A stretch of DNA of 64,000 nucleotides, taken from contig NZ_CP166625.1 of NCBI RefSeq assembly GCF_041320595.1, positions 1,189,501-1,253,500 of the forward strand, given 5' to 3'. How positions within the stretch are numbered: position 1 is the stretch's first letter; every line of letters begins with the position of its first letter. The stretch comes from Pleomorphomonas sp. PLEO. GTDB lineage: Bacteria > Pseudomonadota > Alphaproteobacteria > Rhizobiales > Pleomorphomonadaceae. Of the stretch, positions 46,455 through 55,467 are shown in pieces. A program made the translations under genes and the position numbers. Under the pieces are notes generated by a model. It ran no database searches and had not been told where the DNA came from. It saw only the letters and a program-made list of their open reading frames with translations.

Positions 46455-47288
46455 CGTTTCGCCGAACAGCCTGCCGGCCGACTTTAGGTCGATGACTGCC
46501 TTGACCGGCAGGTGGTCGGACGCCCGGCGGGCGACCGGGCTGTCGTGAACGGCGAAATCGGCGACCAGCCCGTCGGGCCAGCCGAAGATGCGATCAAGCG
46601 GAAACACCGGCCGGCGCGAGGGAAAGCTCGGCACGGCGTTACTCGTCTGGAACAGCGGCGACAGCCGCTCGAGCGGCGAATTGGTTCGGCCGGGTCGCCA
46701 TTCGTTGAAATCTCCGCAGAGCAGCGTCGGCATCGGCTCGCGCGCCTCGAGATGGGAGCGCAGGCGCTCCATCTGCAAGCGGCGGGTACGGCTCAACAGG
46801 CCGAGATGGGCGGCGACGACGCGCAGGTGGCGGCCGCCGATGTCGAATTCGGCCAGCACCGCGCCGCGCGGTTCGGCATGCGGCAGGTGAATGCGCTCGG
46901 CGCGGAGCACGGTGCCACGCCGGTAGAACAGGGCGTTGCCGTGCCAGCCGTGGCTCATCGGTCGGGCGGCGACCGGCACCAGCGTCAGGCCGGTTTCCTT
47001 TTCCAGTGTGGCGAGGTTGAGCCGGCCCTTGCGGTCGCCCAACCGGCGGTCGGCTTCCTGCAGGGCGATGATGTCGGCGTCGATCTCGGCGATCACCGCT
47101 ATGGTGCGGGCGGGATCGTAGGTACCGTCGTTGCCGATGGCCTTATGGATGTTGTAGCTGGCGACACGCACGAGATCGCAGCCATCGCAGGCTGTCGAAG
47201 CGGCGGCGGCATCCGGAGGCTGGCCGAGCCGTATGAAGCGGCCGACGCCATCAAGCAGTCGGGAAAGGCTGGCAAACTGCCCAGGCAT
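46359..47288 (-). CDS. Endonuclease/exonuclease/phosphatase (EEP) family protein
   Basis: A 309-residue EEP-fold hydrolase. Motifs: VASYNIHK (metal Asn), ALQEADRR (metal Glu), CGDFNEW and the C-terminal SDHLPV His. A Cys-containing N-terminal leader (residues 1-40) precedes the domain; a start nearer the domain cannot be excluded. Substrates in this family range from DNA to phospholipids and phosphoinositides, so no specific function is proposed. Its 3' end runs 96 bp into the convergent cyclodeaminase-family gene. Confidence 0.75.
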   Translation of the reverse strand: MPGQFASLSRLLDGVGRFIRLGQPPDAAAASTACDGCDLVRVASYNIHKAIGNDGTYDPARTIAVIAEIDADIIALQEADRRLGDRKGRLNLATLEKETGLTLVPVAARPMSHGWHGNALFYRRGTVLRAERIHLPHAEPRGAVLAEFDIGGRHLRVVAAHLGLLSRTRRLQMERLRSHLEAREPMPTLLCGDFNEWRPGRTNSPLERLSPLFQTSNAVPSFPSRRPVFPLDRIFGWPDGLVADFAVHDSPVARRASDHLPVKAVIDLKSAGRLFGETSILPPRRQSDTSGGEILDGEADRLEHRYIGR

Positions 47289-47511
47289 GGTGTTCGAGCC
47301 TCGTCGTCCGGCTTCGGGAATCGACTTCGGGAATCTGGGCGCCGGCCCCGGTCCCTATGCGATAACAGCGGAATGGCGGCGAGAAAAGGGCAGGGGCTGC
47401 GATAATGCCGCTGGCCGGTGCACGGAACCGCTACCCGTCGAGGTGGTTGTCATGGCGTCCGTGCCGTCCCTCCGCTTTAATGGAGCGCGACGTTCGCAAC
47501 ACGAGGTGACC

Positions 47512-47943
47512 ATGAGCGGTTCCGCTGCGTCGCGTCTGTTCTCGAAATTTGCCTCCACGATCTCGGAGCTGTCTGGCCGGCCGGCAACCTTCGCCATTGC
47601 CGTGGGCTTGGTCGCGGTCTGGGCGATTTCCGGCCCGTTCTTCGCCTTTTCCGAGACTTGGCAGCTCGTCATCAACACGTCGACCACCATTATCACCTTC
47701 CTGATGGTGTTCGTCCTCCAGAACTCCCAGAACCGCGACGGCAAGGCGCTGCAGGCGAAGATCGACGAACTGATCCTCACCTCGGAGGCCCAGAACAAGT
47801 TCGTCGGTATCGAGAAGCTCGACGAGGACGAAATACGCCAAGTCAGCCAGAACCTGGCCGAGAAAGCCGAGGCACTGGAAGACGTCGCCAACAGGGCGGA
47901 GGCGCTTGATAATATGACCGAGCAGAAGACGGATTCCCGTTAG
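47512..47943 (+). CDS. Low-affinity iron permease family small membrane protein
   Basis: A 143-residue protein with two transmembrane helices (ATFAIAVGLVAVWAISGPFF and TIITFLMVFVLQ). The VFVLQNSQNRDGKALQAKIDELI stretch after helix 2 is characteristic of PF04120 proteins, followed by a helical cytoplasmic tail. The family is named after yeast Fet4, but these small bacterial members are functionally unclear. The ATG at 47512 has a good GAGGTG; the longer frame upstream overlaps the divergent EEP gene. Confidence 0.78.
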   Translation: MSGSAASRLFSKFASTISELSGRPATFAIAVGLVAVWAISGPFFAFSETWQLVINTSTTIITFLMVFVLQNSQNRDGKALQAKIDELILTSEAQNKFVGIEKLDEDEIRQVSQNLAEKAEALEDVANRAEALDNMTEQKTDSR

Positions 47944-48179
47944 CCGGCATGCCATCGGTCCGGCGTCTTTCCCACCGCCGCAGAATCAGCCGTCTCTCCC
48001 CGAAAAGTCGGTCATCGTGCAATTGACATCGGCGAGGTCGATACGTATGGTCCGCCCGAATTCGGGCAAGGGGGCCTCGGCCCTTCTGGCATCGGGATTG
48101 ACGACGTCGGGCTTCGCCCCGTCGGCGGCGCGTCGTGAGGCGCAGACGCCGTGGTGGCATGTCGGCAAGGATGGACCAA

Positions 48180-48305
48180 ATGAAGATCAAGAACTCTCTC
48201 CGGGCCCTGATGACCCGCGACCGCAACAATCGGATGGTCCGTCGCAAGGGCCGCATCTACATCATCAACAAGAAGAATCCGCGCTACAAGGCCCGTCAGG
48301 GCTGA
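48180..48305 (+). CDS. rpmJ: 50S ribosomal protein L36
   Basis: A 41-residue basic ribosomal protein. It reads [17 protein letters not shown] and ends [10 protein letters not shown], matching the Cys-free (zinc-independent) L36 form usual in alphaproteobacteria. AAGGATGG lies just upstream of the ATG. It is followed 14 bp later by the TPR protein gene on the same strand. Confidence 0.95.
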   Translation: MKIKNSLRALMTRDRNNRMVRRKGRIYIINKKNPRYKARQG

Positions 48306-48319
48306 GGAAGGGCGGGCCG

Positions 48320-48991
48320 ATGGCCTGCCTTGGCGTCAGGATGCACTCGACGATCGCTGCCCGGGAAGGTACCTTCCCGGGTATGCGTGTTTTTGTGCCC
48401 TTCGCATTGTTGCTGTTGATCGCCGTTGGACCGGTTGCCGCCGGTGACGGTTTGCCGCCGCCTGTCTCAAGCGGGCGCGAGCGGTTGATGACGGTCGTCC
48501 CTGCCGATAAGGCCGGTGAGCTCGATGGCCTGTTTGCGCGCCTTTCCGCCGCCAAGGACCGGACCGAAGCGGCCAGCCTTGAAGGCGAGATTCGCCAGCG
48601 CTGGGCGGCGAGCGGCAGCGCCACCGCCGATCTTCTCCTGTCTTGGACGGAAAAAGCGGTGGTCGGCGGCGATGCCGCCGCGGCGCTCGACATTCTCGAC
48701 GAACTGACGGTACGGCGGCCGACCTTCGCCGAAGCCTATTATCGGCGCGGCACCTTGCATCTTCTGTCCGGCCAGGTGTCGCAGGCGCTCGGCGACTTCC
48801 AGACCGTGCTGCGCATCGAGCCGCGCCATTTCCTGGCAATGAAAGAGCTGGCTGTGCTGCTCGAGGATCTCGATGAGCACGATCGGGCGCTTTCGGTGCT
48901 CAAACGCCTGCAGGTGGTCGATCCACAGTTCGACGGCCTCAACGAGGCGATCGAGGCCATCGTCGCCGGCAGCCACGGCCGGGATATCTGA
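48320..48991 (+). CDS. Exported tetratricopeptide-repeat protein
   Basis: A protein of about 200-223 residues with a signal peptide (VFVPFALLLLIAVGPVAA) and two to three TPR-like units in residues about 110-215 (AYYRRGTLHLLSGQVSQALGDFQ, then HFLAMKELAVLLEDLDEHDRALSVL). Similar proteins occur next to rpmJ in rhizobia. There are two candidate starts: ATG 48320, with GAGGAAGG upstream, and ATG 48383, directly before the signal peptide but immediately behind a perfect 22-bp palindrome without a free Shine-Dalgarno. I list the longer form. Periplasmic, probably a protein-interaction module. Confidence 0.72.
   Translation: MACLGVRMHSTIAAREGTFPGMRVFVPFALLLLIAVGPVAAGDGLPPPVSSGRERLMTVVPADKAGELDGLFARLSAAKDRTEAASLEGEIRQRWAASGSATADLLLSWTEKAVVGGDAAAALDILDELTVRRPTFAEAYYRRGTLHLLSGQVSQALGDFQTVLRIEPRHFLAMKELAVLLEDLDEHDRALSVLKRLQVVDPQFDGLNEAIEAIVAGSHGRDI
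48360..48381. repeat. Perfect 22-bp palindrome at the TPR gene start
   Basis: CCCGGGAAGGT followed by its exact complement ACCTTCCCGGG, one base before the ATG at 48383. There is no T-run after it, so it is not a standard terminator. It could be an mRNA hairpin occluding the second start codon, or a protein-binding site. Confidence 0.6.
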
Positions 48992-49084
48992 GGCTAGGAA
49001 AAAAGCCGCCGTCTCAACCGGCCGCCCTTGTCTAGAGGGGAATTTGAGTCGCCCGTGCGTTCTCGGCGCGCTTCCCAACAGGGA

Positions 49085-50326
49085 TCACTTCGCAGAGCTT
49101 CCCCGAACACAGCCCTCACGCCACGTCGGCATGAGAAATGGACTCAGCGAGAGTATGCAGGCCAGCAGGACTGCGACCGCCGTGAAAGACATGACCGAAG
49201 CCTGCGCGCCCCAGTACTGGGAGAGAACTCCGGCTAGTGCCGAACCGAGCGGATAAAGCGAAAAGGCTATCAACCGACAGGCACTGTTGACACGCCCTTG
49301 AAGTCGCTCCGGCACGGACTTGATGCGGTAGGCGAACTGCATCACCGCATACAGGGAGTAGAAGCCAATAATGAGACCATAGACCAAGCCGAGCAATGGC
49401 AAGCTCGGCACGAAGATCAGCGCGCCGAAGGCCGCGGCGTGCAGCCAAGTGGTGAAGGCCACGCCTCGCCCGAATCCGTGCAGGCGCAACCAGCGCGGAC
49501 CGCAAAGCGACCCCAGAACGCTTCCAACGCCTCCGCAAGCGACCGTTGTTCCAATCGACGCATTGCTGGCCCCCAGCGTTTGCCCCAGCGTGATCGCGAT
49601 GAGCGGCATCGCGGCATTGATGAGGTTGAGGCCTCCCATGATGCAGGCAAGCAGAAGAACGAGGCGGGCACCGATAAGCCACCGAATGCCCTCCGTTATT
49701 TCCTCGATCAGAGTTTGACGCGTTGGCAGACGGGCGGGGTTCAGCCCCGTCTTGATGATCGTCAGCAGAAAGAAAGACGCGAGGTAGCAAAGAGCGCCTG
49801 CCAAGAGCGTGCCGCCGATCCCCCAAAATTGGTAGACGATCGTGGCAGCGGGAGGCCCCAGAATCATCGCGGTGCCGAAGCCTGCTTCGTTGGTGCTGGA
49901 CGCGTGAGGTAACAATGCACTGGGCACGACACATGAAAGAACCGCAGCTTCCGCGATGTTGAAGAACACGAACAAGATGCCGTCTATCTGGCAGACAAAG
50001 TAAATGTGCCACTGATTGAGGGCGCCGTAATAGGCCGTCAGGGCGAGACCAAAAAAGGCGATCAAACGTCCGAGCTGACACGCCATCATAATGTAACGGC
50101 GGTTCCAGCGATCAACCAACGCTCCCAATGGCAAGCTCAGGACGAGGTAAGGCGCGGATCTCAGCACGCCGACAATGCCGGCGGTCGCCAACGATCCCGT
50201 GAATTCAAGGATTGCCAGCGGGAAGACGACATTCATGCCGGCGCCAACCAATGTCGACGTCGATTGTGCCGAAAGCAGAAAAATATAATCGCGGATTTTC
50301 CAGAGGTTCATAGAGAGGTTTCCCAT
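49085..50326 (-). CDS. MFS transporter (MFS_3-type exporter)
   Basis: A 413-residue, twelve-helix major facilitator transporter. The loop 2-3 motif reads GALVDRWNRRYIMM, and the overall form resembles macrolide- or enterobactin-type exporters. Its substrate is unknown. Base composition and codon use are less GC-biased than those of neighbouring genes, which suggests horizontal acquisition. The ATG at 50326 or 50311 could be the start. A long inverted repeat (50458-50506) lies upstream. Confidence 0.8.
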   Translation of the reverse strand: MGNLSMNLWKIRDYIFLLSAQSTSTLVGAGMNVVFPLAILEFTGSLATAGIVGVLRSAPYLVLSLPLGALVDRWNRRYIMMACQLGRLIAFFGLALTAYYGALNQWHIYFVCQIDGILFVFFNIAEAAVLSCVVPSALLPHASSTNEAGFGTAMILGPPAATIVYQFWGIGGTLLAGALCYLASFFLLTIIKTGLNPARLPTRQTLIEEITEGIRWLIGARLVLLLACIMGGLNLINAAMPLIAITLGQTLGASNASIGTTVACGGVGSVLGSLCGPRWLRLHGFGRGVAFTTWLHAAAFGALIFVPSLPLLGLVYGLIIGFYSLYAVMQFAYRIKSVPERLQGRVNSACRLIAFSLYPLGSALAGVLSQYWGAQASVMSFTAVAVLLACILSLSPFLMPTWREGCVRGSSAK

Positions 50327-50457
50327 CCCAGTCTGCTCAGGGAAATCCGCGGAGTGAACCGTCGGCGAAATCCGCCGCTTGCAAGGATCTGCCGCCCGAC
50401 AATCTGGTCACGGCAGTCGCAGCGTCAACAATATGTCGAGGACATTCGCGCCGCGAA

Positions 50458-50506
50458 TTTGACATTCGAATCCGGTCGAGCATCACTCTCCGGATCGAAT
50501 GTCAAA
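50458..50506. repeat. Long inverted repeat upstream of MFS gene
   Basis: TTTGACATTCGAATCCGG (50458-50475) is complementary, with one bulged base, to 50490-50506 across a 14-nt loop. No T-run follows on either strand. It is either an operator for the MFS gene, 130 bp away, or part of the region that terminates pyk transcription. Confidence 0.6.
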
Positions 50507-50530
50507 CTCAGAAGCTGCAATAGAAACAAT

Positions 50531-50591
50531 GGCTTTGACTCCGACACTTGCTCGATGGCATCGAGCGAACACAAGCGTCGGAGTCGAGCCA
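50531..50591 (-). terminator. Compound hairpin directly after pyk
   Basis: Outer arms 50531-50550 and 50573-50591 pair over about 19 bp and enclose a second hairpin with CTCGATG/CATCGAG. The structure abuts the pyk stop codon, and the minus strand continues with T-rich ATTGTTTCTATTG. Likely pyk terminator. Confidence 0.65.
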
Positions 50592-52028
50592 CTAGATGCC
50601 CGACTTGCCGTCGGCGCCGATGCTGGCGATGCGCAGGAGGTTGGTCACGCCCGCCGTGCCGAAGGGCACGCCGGCGGTGATGATGATGCGATCGCCAGGC
50701 TTGGTGAAGCCTTCCTCGGCCGAGATGCGGCTGGCACGCTGCACCAGATCGTTGAGCGAGCGAGCGTCGTCGGTCACCACCGAGTGGATGCCCCAGACCA
50801 GTGCCAGACGGCGGGCCATCGAGCGGTTGGGCGACAGCGCAAGGATCGGCGTCGACGGCCGCTCGCGAGCGGCGCGCAGGCCGGTGGCGCCGGAGGCGGT
50901 GAAGCAGACGAGGGCGGCGATGCCCAGCGTTTCGGCGATCTGGCGGGCGGAGGCGGAAATGGCGTCGGCCGGCGTTGCATCCGGCTCGCCGCGCTGACCG
51001 GCCAGGATCGAATGGAAGTGCTCGGAATTCTCCACTTCCTCGGCGACGTGGCTCATGGTCTGAACCGCCTCGACCGGGTAGGCGCCGGCCGCCGATTCGG
51101 CGGACAGCATCACCGCGTCGGCGCCTTCGAAGACGGCGTTGGCGATGTCGGACACCTCGGCGCGGGTTGGCACCGGCGACTGGATCATCGATTCCAGCAT
51201 CTGGGTGGCGACGACCACCGGCTTGCCGGCCTTGCGCGTGGTGCGGGTGATGCTCTTCTGCACGCTCGGTACCTGCTCGAGCGGCAACTCGACGCCGAGA
51301 TCGCCACGCGCCACCATGATGGCGTCGGACAGTTCGAGGATCTCGTTGAAGCGCTTGACGGCCTGCGGCTTCTCGATCTTGGCCATGACGCCGCACTTGC
51401 CGTCGACGATCTCATGCACTTCCATGAGGTCTTCCGGCCCTTGCACGAAGGACAGCGCGATCCAGTCGACGTCGGCTTCGAGCGCGGCGGTGAGATCGGC
51501 GCGGTCCTTCTCGGTCAGGGCGCCCGAGGTGAGAACGGTGTCGGGCAGGCTGACGCCCTTGCGGTCGGAGATCTTGCCGCCGACTTCCACAACGGCGATC
51601 GCCAGCTTGCGGTCATTTTCGACGATGCGCAGCCGGAGACGGCCGTCGTCGATCAACAAGCGATGGCCAGGCTCGAGGGCGTCGATGATTTCCGGATGCG
51701 GCAGCGTCACGCCGGTGACGTCGCCGTCGAACTTCTCGCGATGGAAGGCGAATTTCGCGCCGATCTCCAGGAACACGGGACCGTTGGCGAAGGTGCCGAC
51801 GCGCAGCTTGGGGCCCTGCAGGTCGGCGAGGATGCCGATAGGACGCCCAGCTTCGGCCTCGACCTCACGGATGGTCGAAACGTAGTAGCGCAGCTTTTCG
51901 TGATTGGTGTGGCTCATGTTGATGCGGAAACAATCCGCACCCGCCTCATGCAGCCGGGCAATCATGTCCTTGTCGGAGGAGGAGGGGCCCAAAGTTGCAA
52001 GAATCTTGACCTTGCGGTTTCGTCTCAT
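50592..52028 (-). CDS. pyk: Pyruvate kinase
   Basis: The last glycolytic enzyme, converting phosphoenolpyruvate and ADP to pyruvate and ATP. The 478 residues show KILATLGPSSSD at the start, the catalytic signature MAKIEKPQAV with ARGDLGVELP, and KPVVVATQMLESM. The C-terminal regulatory domain is complete. The start ATG overlaps the TGA of the upstream DUF1036 gene (ATGA), so the two are translationally coupled. Confidence 0.95.
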   Translation of the reverse strand: MRRNRKVKILATLGPSSSDKDMIARLHEAGADCFRINMSHTNHEKLRYYVSTIREVEAEAGRPIGILADLQGPKLRVGTFANGPVFLEIGAKFAFHREKFDGDVTGVTLPHPEIIDALEPGHRLLIDDGRLRLRIVENDRKLAIAVVEVGGKISDRKGVSLPDTVLTSGALTEKDRADLTAALEADVDWIALSFVQGPEDLMEVHEIVDGKCGVMAKIEKPQAVKRFNEILELSDAIMVARGDLGVELPLEQVPSVQKSITRTTRKAGKPVVVATQMLESMIQSPVPTRAEVSDIANAVFEGADAVMLSAESAAGAYPVEAVQTMSHVAEEVENSEHFHSILAGQRGEPDATPADAISASARQIAETLGIAALVCFTASGATGLRAARERPSTPILALSPNRSMARRLALVWGIHSVVTDDARSLNDLVQRASRISAEEGFTKPGDRIIITAGVPFGTAGVTNLLRIASIGADGKSGI

Positions 52029-52486
52029 TTCGCCCCGTTTCCTTTTTGGGTCGGCTGGTAGAGGTGTACGGTCCAGCTGCGTTGTTCGGCGGTGTCGACC
52101 TCGAAAAAGCCCGTCCGCTCATAGCCTCGGGCGACACAGTTCTCGACGCCACCGATGGTAAACATCTTGCGTCTCGTGCACATGAACGCCTTGCCGCCCC
52201 ACTCGCCACCATGCTGACTGTCGACGGCGTAGAGGTAGTAATAGCGCGAGGCGAGAGCACCGGTCAGCAGCGTTCCGCATTTCGATCCGCCGATATTCCA
52301 CCAGCCTTCGGAGCGCCAGCCGTCCGCGGCCTTGTAGCCGATCGCCACGGAAATGGTACCGTCGGTCTTGTTGCAGAGCCTGAGATCGGCCTTGGCGGGT
52401 GTCGCCGCGGCGAGGGCGATAAAGGACAGCGCCGCGGCAAAAATCGCCGGCCGCGTCCGTCGTACCGGTCCCCTATCTGCCGCCAT
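52025..52486 (-). CDS. Exported DUF1036 protein
   Basis: A protein of about 153 residues with signal peptide (IFAAALSFIALAAATPAKA) and a DUF1036 domain: LRLCNKTDGTISVAIGYK, then GWWNIGGSKCGTLL, YYYLYAVD, and conserved Cys residues that may form disulfides. DUF1036 genes commonly precede pyk in Hyphomicrobiales, as here, but their function is unknown. In-frame starts further upstream (52525, 52687) are possible; none has a clear Shine-Dalgarno. Confidence 0.8.
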   Translation of the reverse strand: MAADRGPVRRTRPAIFAAALSFIALAAATPAKADLRLCNKTDGTISVAIGYKAADGWRSEGWWNIGGSKCGTLLTGALASRYYYLYAVDSQHGGEWGGKAFMCTRRKMFTIGGVENCVARGYERTGFFEVDTAEQRSWTVHLYQPTQKGNGAK

Positions 52487-52683
52487 CGGTTTTCCGCTCG
52501 CCAACGATCCTTGTCCGGTGCTCATCGGAGAATGCCCCGCCTTATCGCGTGACCTACGGCAAAATGTCAACGTATAATTACGCAAGCTCCCGCACTGTTC
52601 CGCCGTGTCCGGTCTGGCTCCAGCATTAACACGCATCCTCAAGGGCTTACGCTCCAGTCTTTGGTCGTGTCCGAGGGCGTCTG

Positions 52684-53577
52684 TCACGATCGCGGCCGGG
52701 CGATCCAGATGCCCCCCAGGATCATCAGACCGCCGGCCGCCTGGCTCCAGCCGATCGCCTCGCCGAACACCAGGAAGGCGAGGAGGGCGGCGGCGATCAC
52801 TTCCATGAAAATGACCAACGACGAGAAGGCGGCGGAAAGATAGCCGAGGGCGAAAGCAAGCAACCCTTGCCCTCCGATATGGCTGACATAGGCGAGGGCG
52901 GCGAGCGTCGCCGCGCCGGCCAGCGAGGACGGCAGCAGCTTCTGCTCGAAGGTAAAGGCGATGATGCCGAGGCAGAGCGCCGTCACCGTGGTGGCGCCGA
53001 AAGTGACGGTGCCAGTGCTGTGCTCACGGCGGGCGGCGCGGATGGCGAGGAAGTAGGTGCCGAAGCCGAAGGAGGTGCCGATGCCGTAGATATCGCCGAT
53101 CAGCTTGGTGGAATCGAGCGTGTAGGAGCCACCGAGCAGCACGGCGCCGCCGAGGATGCAGACGATGACGCCGCCGGCCTCGCGCCGGCCGACCTTTTCG
53201 CCGATGAACAGGCCGGAGAACAGCAACACCCAGATCGGCGCCATCGACGACAGGAAGGTGGCGTTGGCGATCGAGGTGTGGAGGATCGAAAGGTGCCAGA
53301 AGAACAGGTCGATGGCGAAGAAGAAACCGGCGAGCCAGATGGCCCTCGAACGGAAGGCGGCCAGAAGCGCGCCCCTGCCGCCCTCGCTCACCGCCCAGAT
53401 GGCCAGCACCGGCACTGCCAGGGCGACGCGCCAGAAGGCGCTGGCGAACGGGCCGACGTCGGCGATGCGGACGAAGATCGGCGATATGCCCATGGCGACG
53501 GCGCCCAGGCAGAGGGCGAGGAAGGCCACAACCTCACCGGGGCGGGCGGATAGCGGCAGCGATCTGGCAGCGGACAT
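52684..53577 (-). CDS. EamA/DMT-family transporter
   Basis: A ten-helix inner-membrane transporter of 297 residues with two EamA repeats; conserved features include the FWRVALAVPVLAIW region and, late in the second repeat, SLVIFMEVIAAALLAFLVFGE with its Glu. Probably exports a metabolite or amino acid. It is divergent from the N-formylglutamate-amidohydrolase-family gene across 124 bp. Confidence 0.88.
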   Translation of the reverse strand: MSAARSLPLSARPGEVVAFLALCLGAVAMGISPIFVRIADVGPFASAFWRVALAVPVLAIWAVSEGGRGALLAAFRSRAIWLAGFFFAIDLFFWHLSILHTSIANATFLSSMAPIWVLLFSGLFIGEKVGRREAGGVIVCILGGAVLLGGSYTLDSTKLIGDIYGIGTSFGFGTYFLAIRAARREHSTGTVTFGATTVTALCLGIIAFTFEQKLLPSSLAGAATLAALAYVSHIGGQGLLAFALGYLSAAFSSLVIFMEVIAAALLAFLVFGEAIGWSQAAGGLMILGGIWIARPRS

Positions 53578-53701
53578 GAACGGACCTGGAGGGGCGGCCT
53601 CCGGGCGGACCGCGGCGAATGTGCAACGGTCGAACGATCGGTGGGCCAGTGGACGGATCTCGACTTTATCCGACCGATATCAGCATTTAGGATCGTTAGC
53701 C

Positions 53702-54499
53702 ATGCAGGACCCGACGGACGACTCCCCTTTCGTTTTTCTGCCCGGTAACGAAGCTGGCGGCCTTCTGATCATCGCCGACCACGCGTCCAACCGGGTCCCC
53801 CCGCCCTATGGCGATCTCGGCCTGCCGGCGGCAGAATTCGAGCGCCATATCGCCTATGACATCGGTACCGAATGGCTTGTCCGTCGCCTCGCCGCCTTCA
53901 CCGGCGCGCCGGCCCTTTTGACCCGCTTTTCGCGCCTGCTGATCGACGCCAATCGCGGCGAGGACGACCCGACGCTGGTGATGCGGCTTTCCGACGGGGC
54001 GATCGTACCAGGCAATGCCGGCGTCGACGCCGCCGAACGGCAGCGACGTATCGAGCGCTTCCACCGGCCTTATCACCGGGCGATTGCCGAGCTGGTCGAC
54101 CGGATGATCGGCACTGGCGTACCGCCGGTGATCCTGTCCATCCATTCCTTCACGCCGGCTTGGAAGGGCGTTCCTCGCCCCTGGGACATGGCGATTCTCT
54201 GGGACAGCGACGACCGCATGGTCACTCCGTCGCTCGACGCCTTCCGGGCGCGCGGCCTCAAGGTGGGCGACAACGAGCCCTACGATGGTGCGCTCAAGAA
54301 TGATACGCTCTATCACCACGGCACGGCGCGCGGCCTTGCCCATCTTCTCATCGAGGTGCGACAGGATCACATCGCCGACGAGGCGGGTGCAAACCACTGG
54401 GCGAAGACGATTTTCGAGGTGGTCGCGCCGCTGGCGGGCCGGCCGGCGATGCGCGACGCCGTCTTTTACCGATCGCGCGCCGACGAGCCAGGCGTGTGA
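53702..54499 (+). CDS. N-formylglutamate amidohydrolase (HutG) family protein
   Basis: A 265-residue protein of the FGase family (PF05013). Characteristic blocks are DHASNRVPPPYG, HIAYDIGTEWLVRRLA, SRLLIDANR and ILSIHSFTP, the last with the His-containing active site. True HutG hydrolyses N-formylglutamate in histidine degradation, but most isolated family members have unproven substrates, and this one lies over 10 kb from the hut-like operon. It could act on N-formyl or related acyl amino acids. Confidence 0.8.
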   Translation: MQDPTDDSPFVFLPGNEAGGLLIIADHASNRVPPPYGDLGLPAAEFERHIAYDIGTEWLVRRLAAFTGAPALLTRFSRLLIDANRGEDDPTLVMRLSDGAIVPGNAGVDAAERQRRIERFHRPYHRAIAELVDRMIGTGVPPVILSIHSFTPAWKGVPRPWDMAILWDSDDRMVTPSLDAFRARGLKVGDNEPYDGALKNDTLYHHGTARGLAHLLIEVRQDHIADEAGANHWAKTIFEVVAPLAGRPAMRDAVFYRSRADEPGV

Positions 54500-54609
54500 A
54501 TGGACGCTTGAAAATGGTTGACGGGCCCATGAAGTTCGGACTTCATGCCGGCCTCACGGGCGGCAGCCCCGCCCGGACCCAATGACAAGATCGGCAGGAC
54601 AGATATCCC

Positions 54610-54870
54610 ATGAGCATGGAATCGGCAGAATCGCAGGGCGGCGTCGCGGCGGGTGAACTCCGGCAGTTCATCGAACGCGTCGAGCGGCTCGAGGAAGAAA
54701 AGGCCGCGCTCCAGGACGACATCAAGGACGTGATGGCCGAGCTCAAGGGCCGCGGCTACGACGTCAAAGCGGTCAGGGCCATCCTAAAACTGCGCAAGCA
54801 GGATCCGGATGAGCGCCAGGAGGCGGAAGCCATCCTCGAACTCTACATGAACGCCCTCGGCATGGTCTGA
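54610..54870 (+). CDS. gapR: Nucleoid-associated protein GapR (DUF2312)
   Basis: A DNA-binding protein of 86 residues, typical of alphaproteobacteria, that binds overtwisted AT-rich DNA ahead of the replication fork and at gene ends. The whole sequence matches DUF2312: the coiled coil [22 protein letters not shown], then [23 protein letters not shown] and a C-terminal helix. An ATG two codons later (54616) is also possible. It is monocistronic. Confidence 0.93.
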   Translation: MSMESAESQGGVAAGELRQFIERVERLEEEKAALQDDIKDVMAELKGRGYDVKAVRAILKLRKQDPDERQEAEAILELYMNALGMV

Positions 54871-55031
54871 GGCGCGGCCGCGCCGCCACATGGTCCGTTA
54901 CGGCGGGTCGTCTCGTGGTGGAAGATGCGGCGCAGCGAGGGCCGGCCATTCCGGCATCGCGTGGTTCCAGAGAATACGGTGGGCTCAGCAAGCCCACCGT
55001 GCTTGGGGTCGTAATTCAATCAATCGCCCAA

Positions 55032-55295
55032 TTATGCCTGTTTCAGGTTTCGGCCGGTACTCTCTAGGTCCCGGCACGCCTGTTGGGTGGTTGCGACGAT
55101 CAGGCGGCTCACGCCGGACGCGATCGTTTCGGGATGATCTTCCTGGAGATAATGGGCGCCAGCGCCGACCGGCACGACTTCGCAATTCTCGAGATTGGCT
55201 GCAAAGCGTTTGGCGAAATCCGGCGAGACGAGGGCTCCTGGATCGCCGACGAACAGCATCTTGGGATAGCGGCTCGCGCGCAGAGCCGCGTGGGC
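55032..55295 (-). pseudogene. C-terminal remnant of a haloalkane dehalogenase-like alpha/beta hydrolase
   Basis: About 88 codons match only the C-terminal end of haloalkane dehalogenases (DhaA type): YPKMLFVGDPGALVSP, FAANLENCEVVPVGAG and HYLQEDHPETI with the catalytic His. The nucleophile Asp, oxyanion region and cap domain are all absent, and the frame upstream has unrelated sequence. It is therefore a truncated gene, perhaps cut when the adjoining TetR gene arrived. Confidence 0.7.
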
Positions 55296-55432
55296 TCTGC
55301 CTAAATTGCCAGACGTCGCCTGGCTCGCCGGCAAAAAGCCGTGCTCTGTTTGTGGAGACCCTGCCATGGGCGGAGCAGGCGTCACGGCCGCTGAGTGTCG
55401 GGGCAGTCTCCCGCAACGCTCAATTGGTATAC

Positions 55433-55461
55433 TTGACCATCAATACGAACGTACGTATTTT
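55433..55461 (+). promoter_or_regulatory. TetR-gene promoter with overlapping palindromic operator
   Basis: TTGACC (55433-55438), a 17-bp spacer and TATTTT (55456-55461) precede the regulator start. An 18-bp near-perfect palindrome AATACG...CGTATT with centre ACGT (55442-55459) covers the spacer and -10, a layout expected for autorepression by a TetR-type protein. Confidence 0.7.
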
Positions 55462-55467
55462 CAAGCT

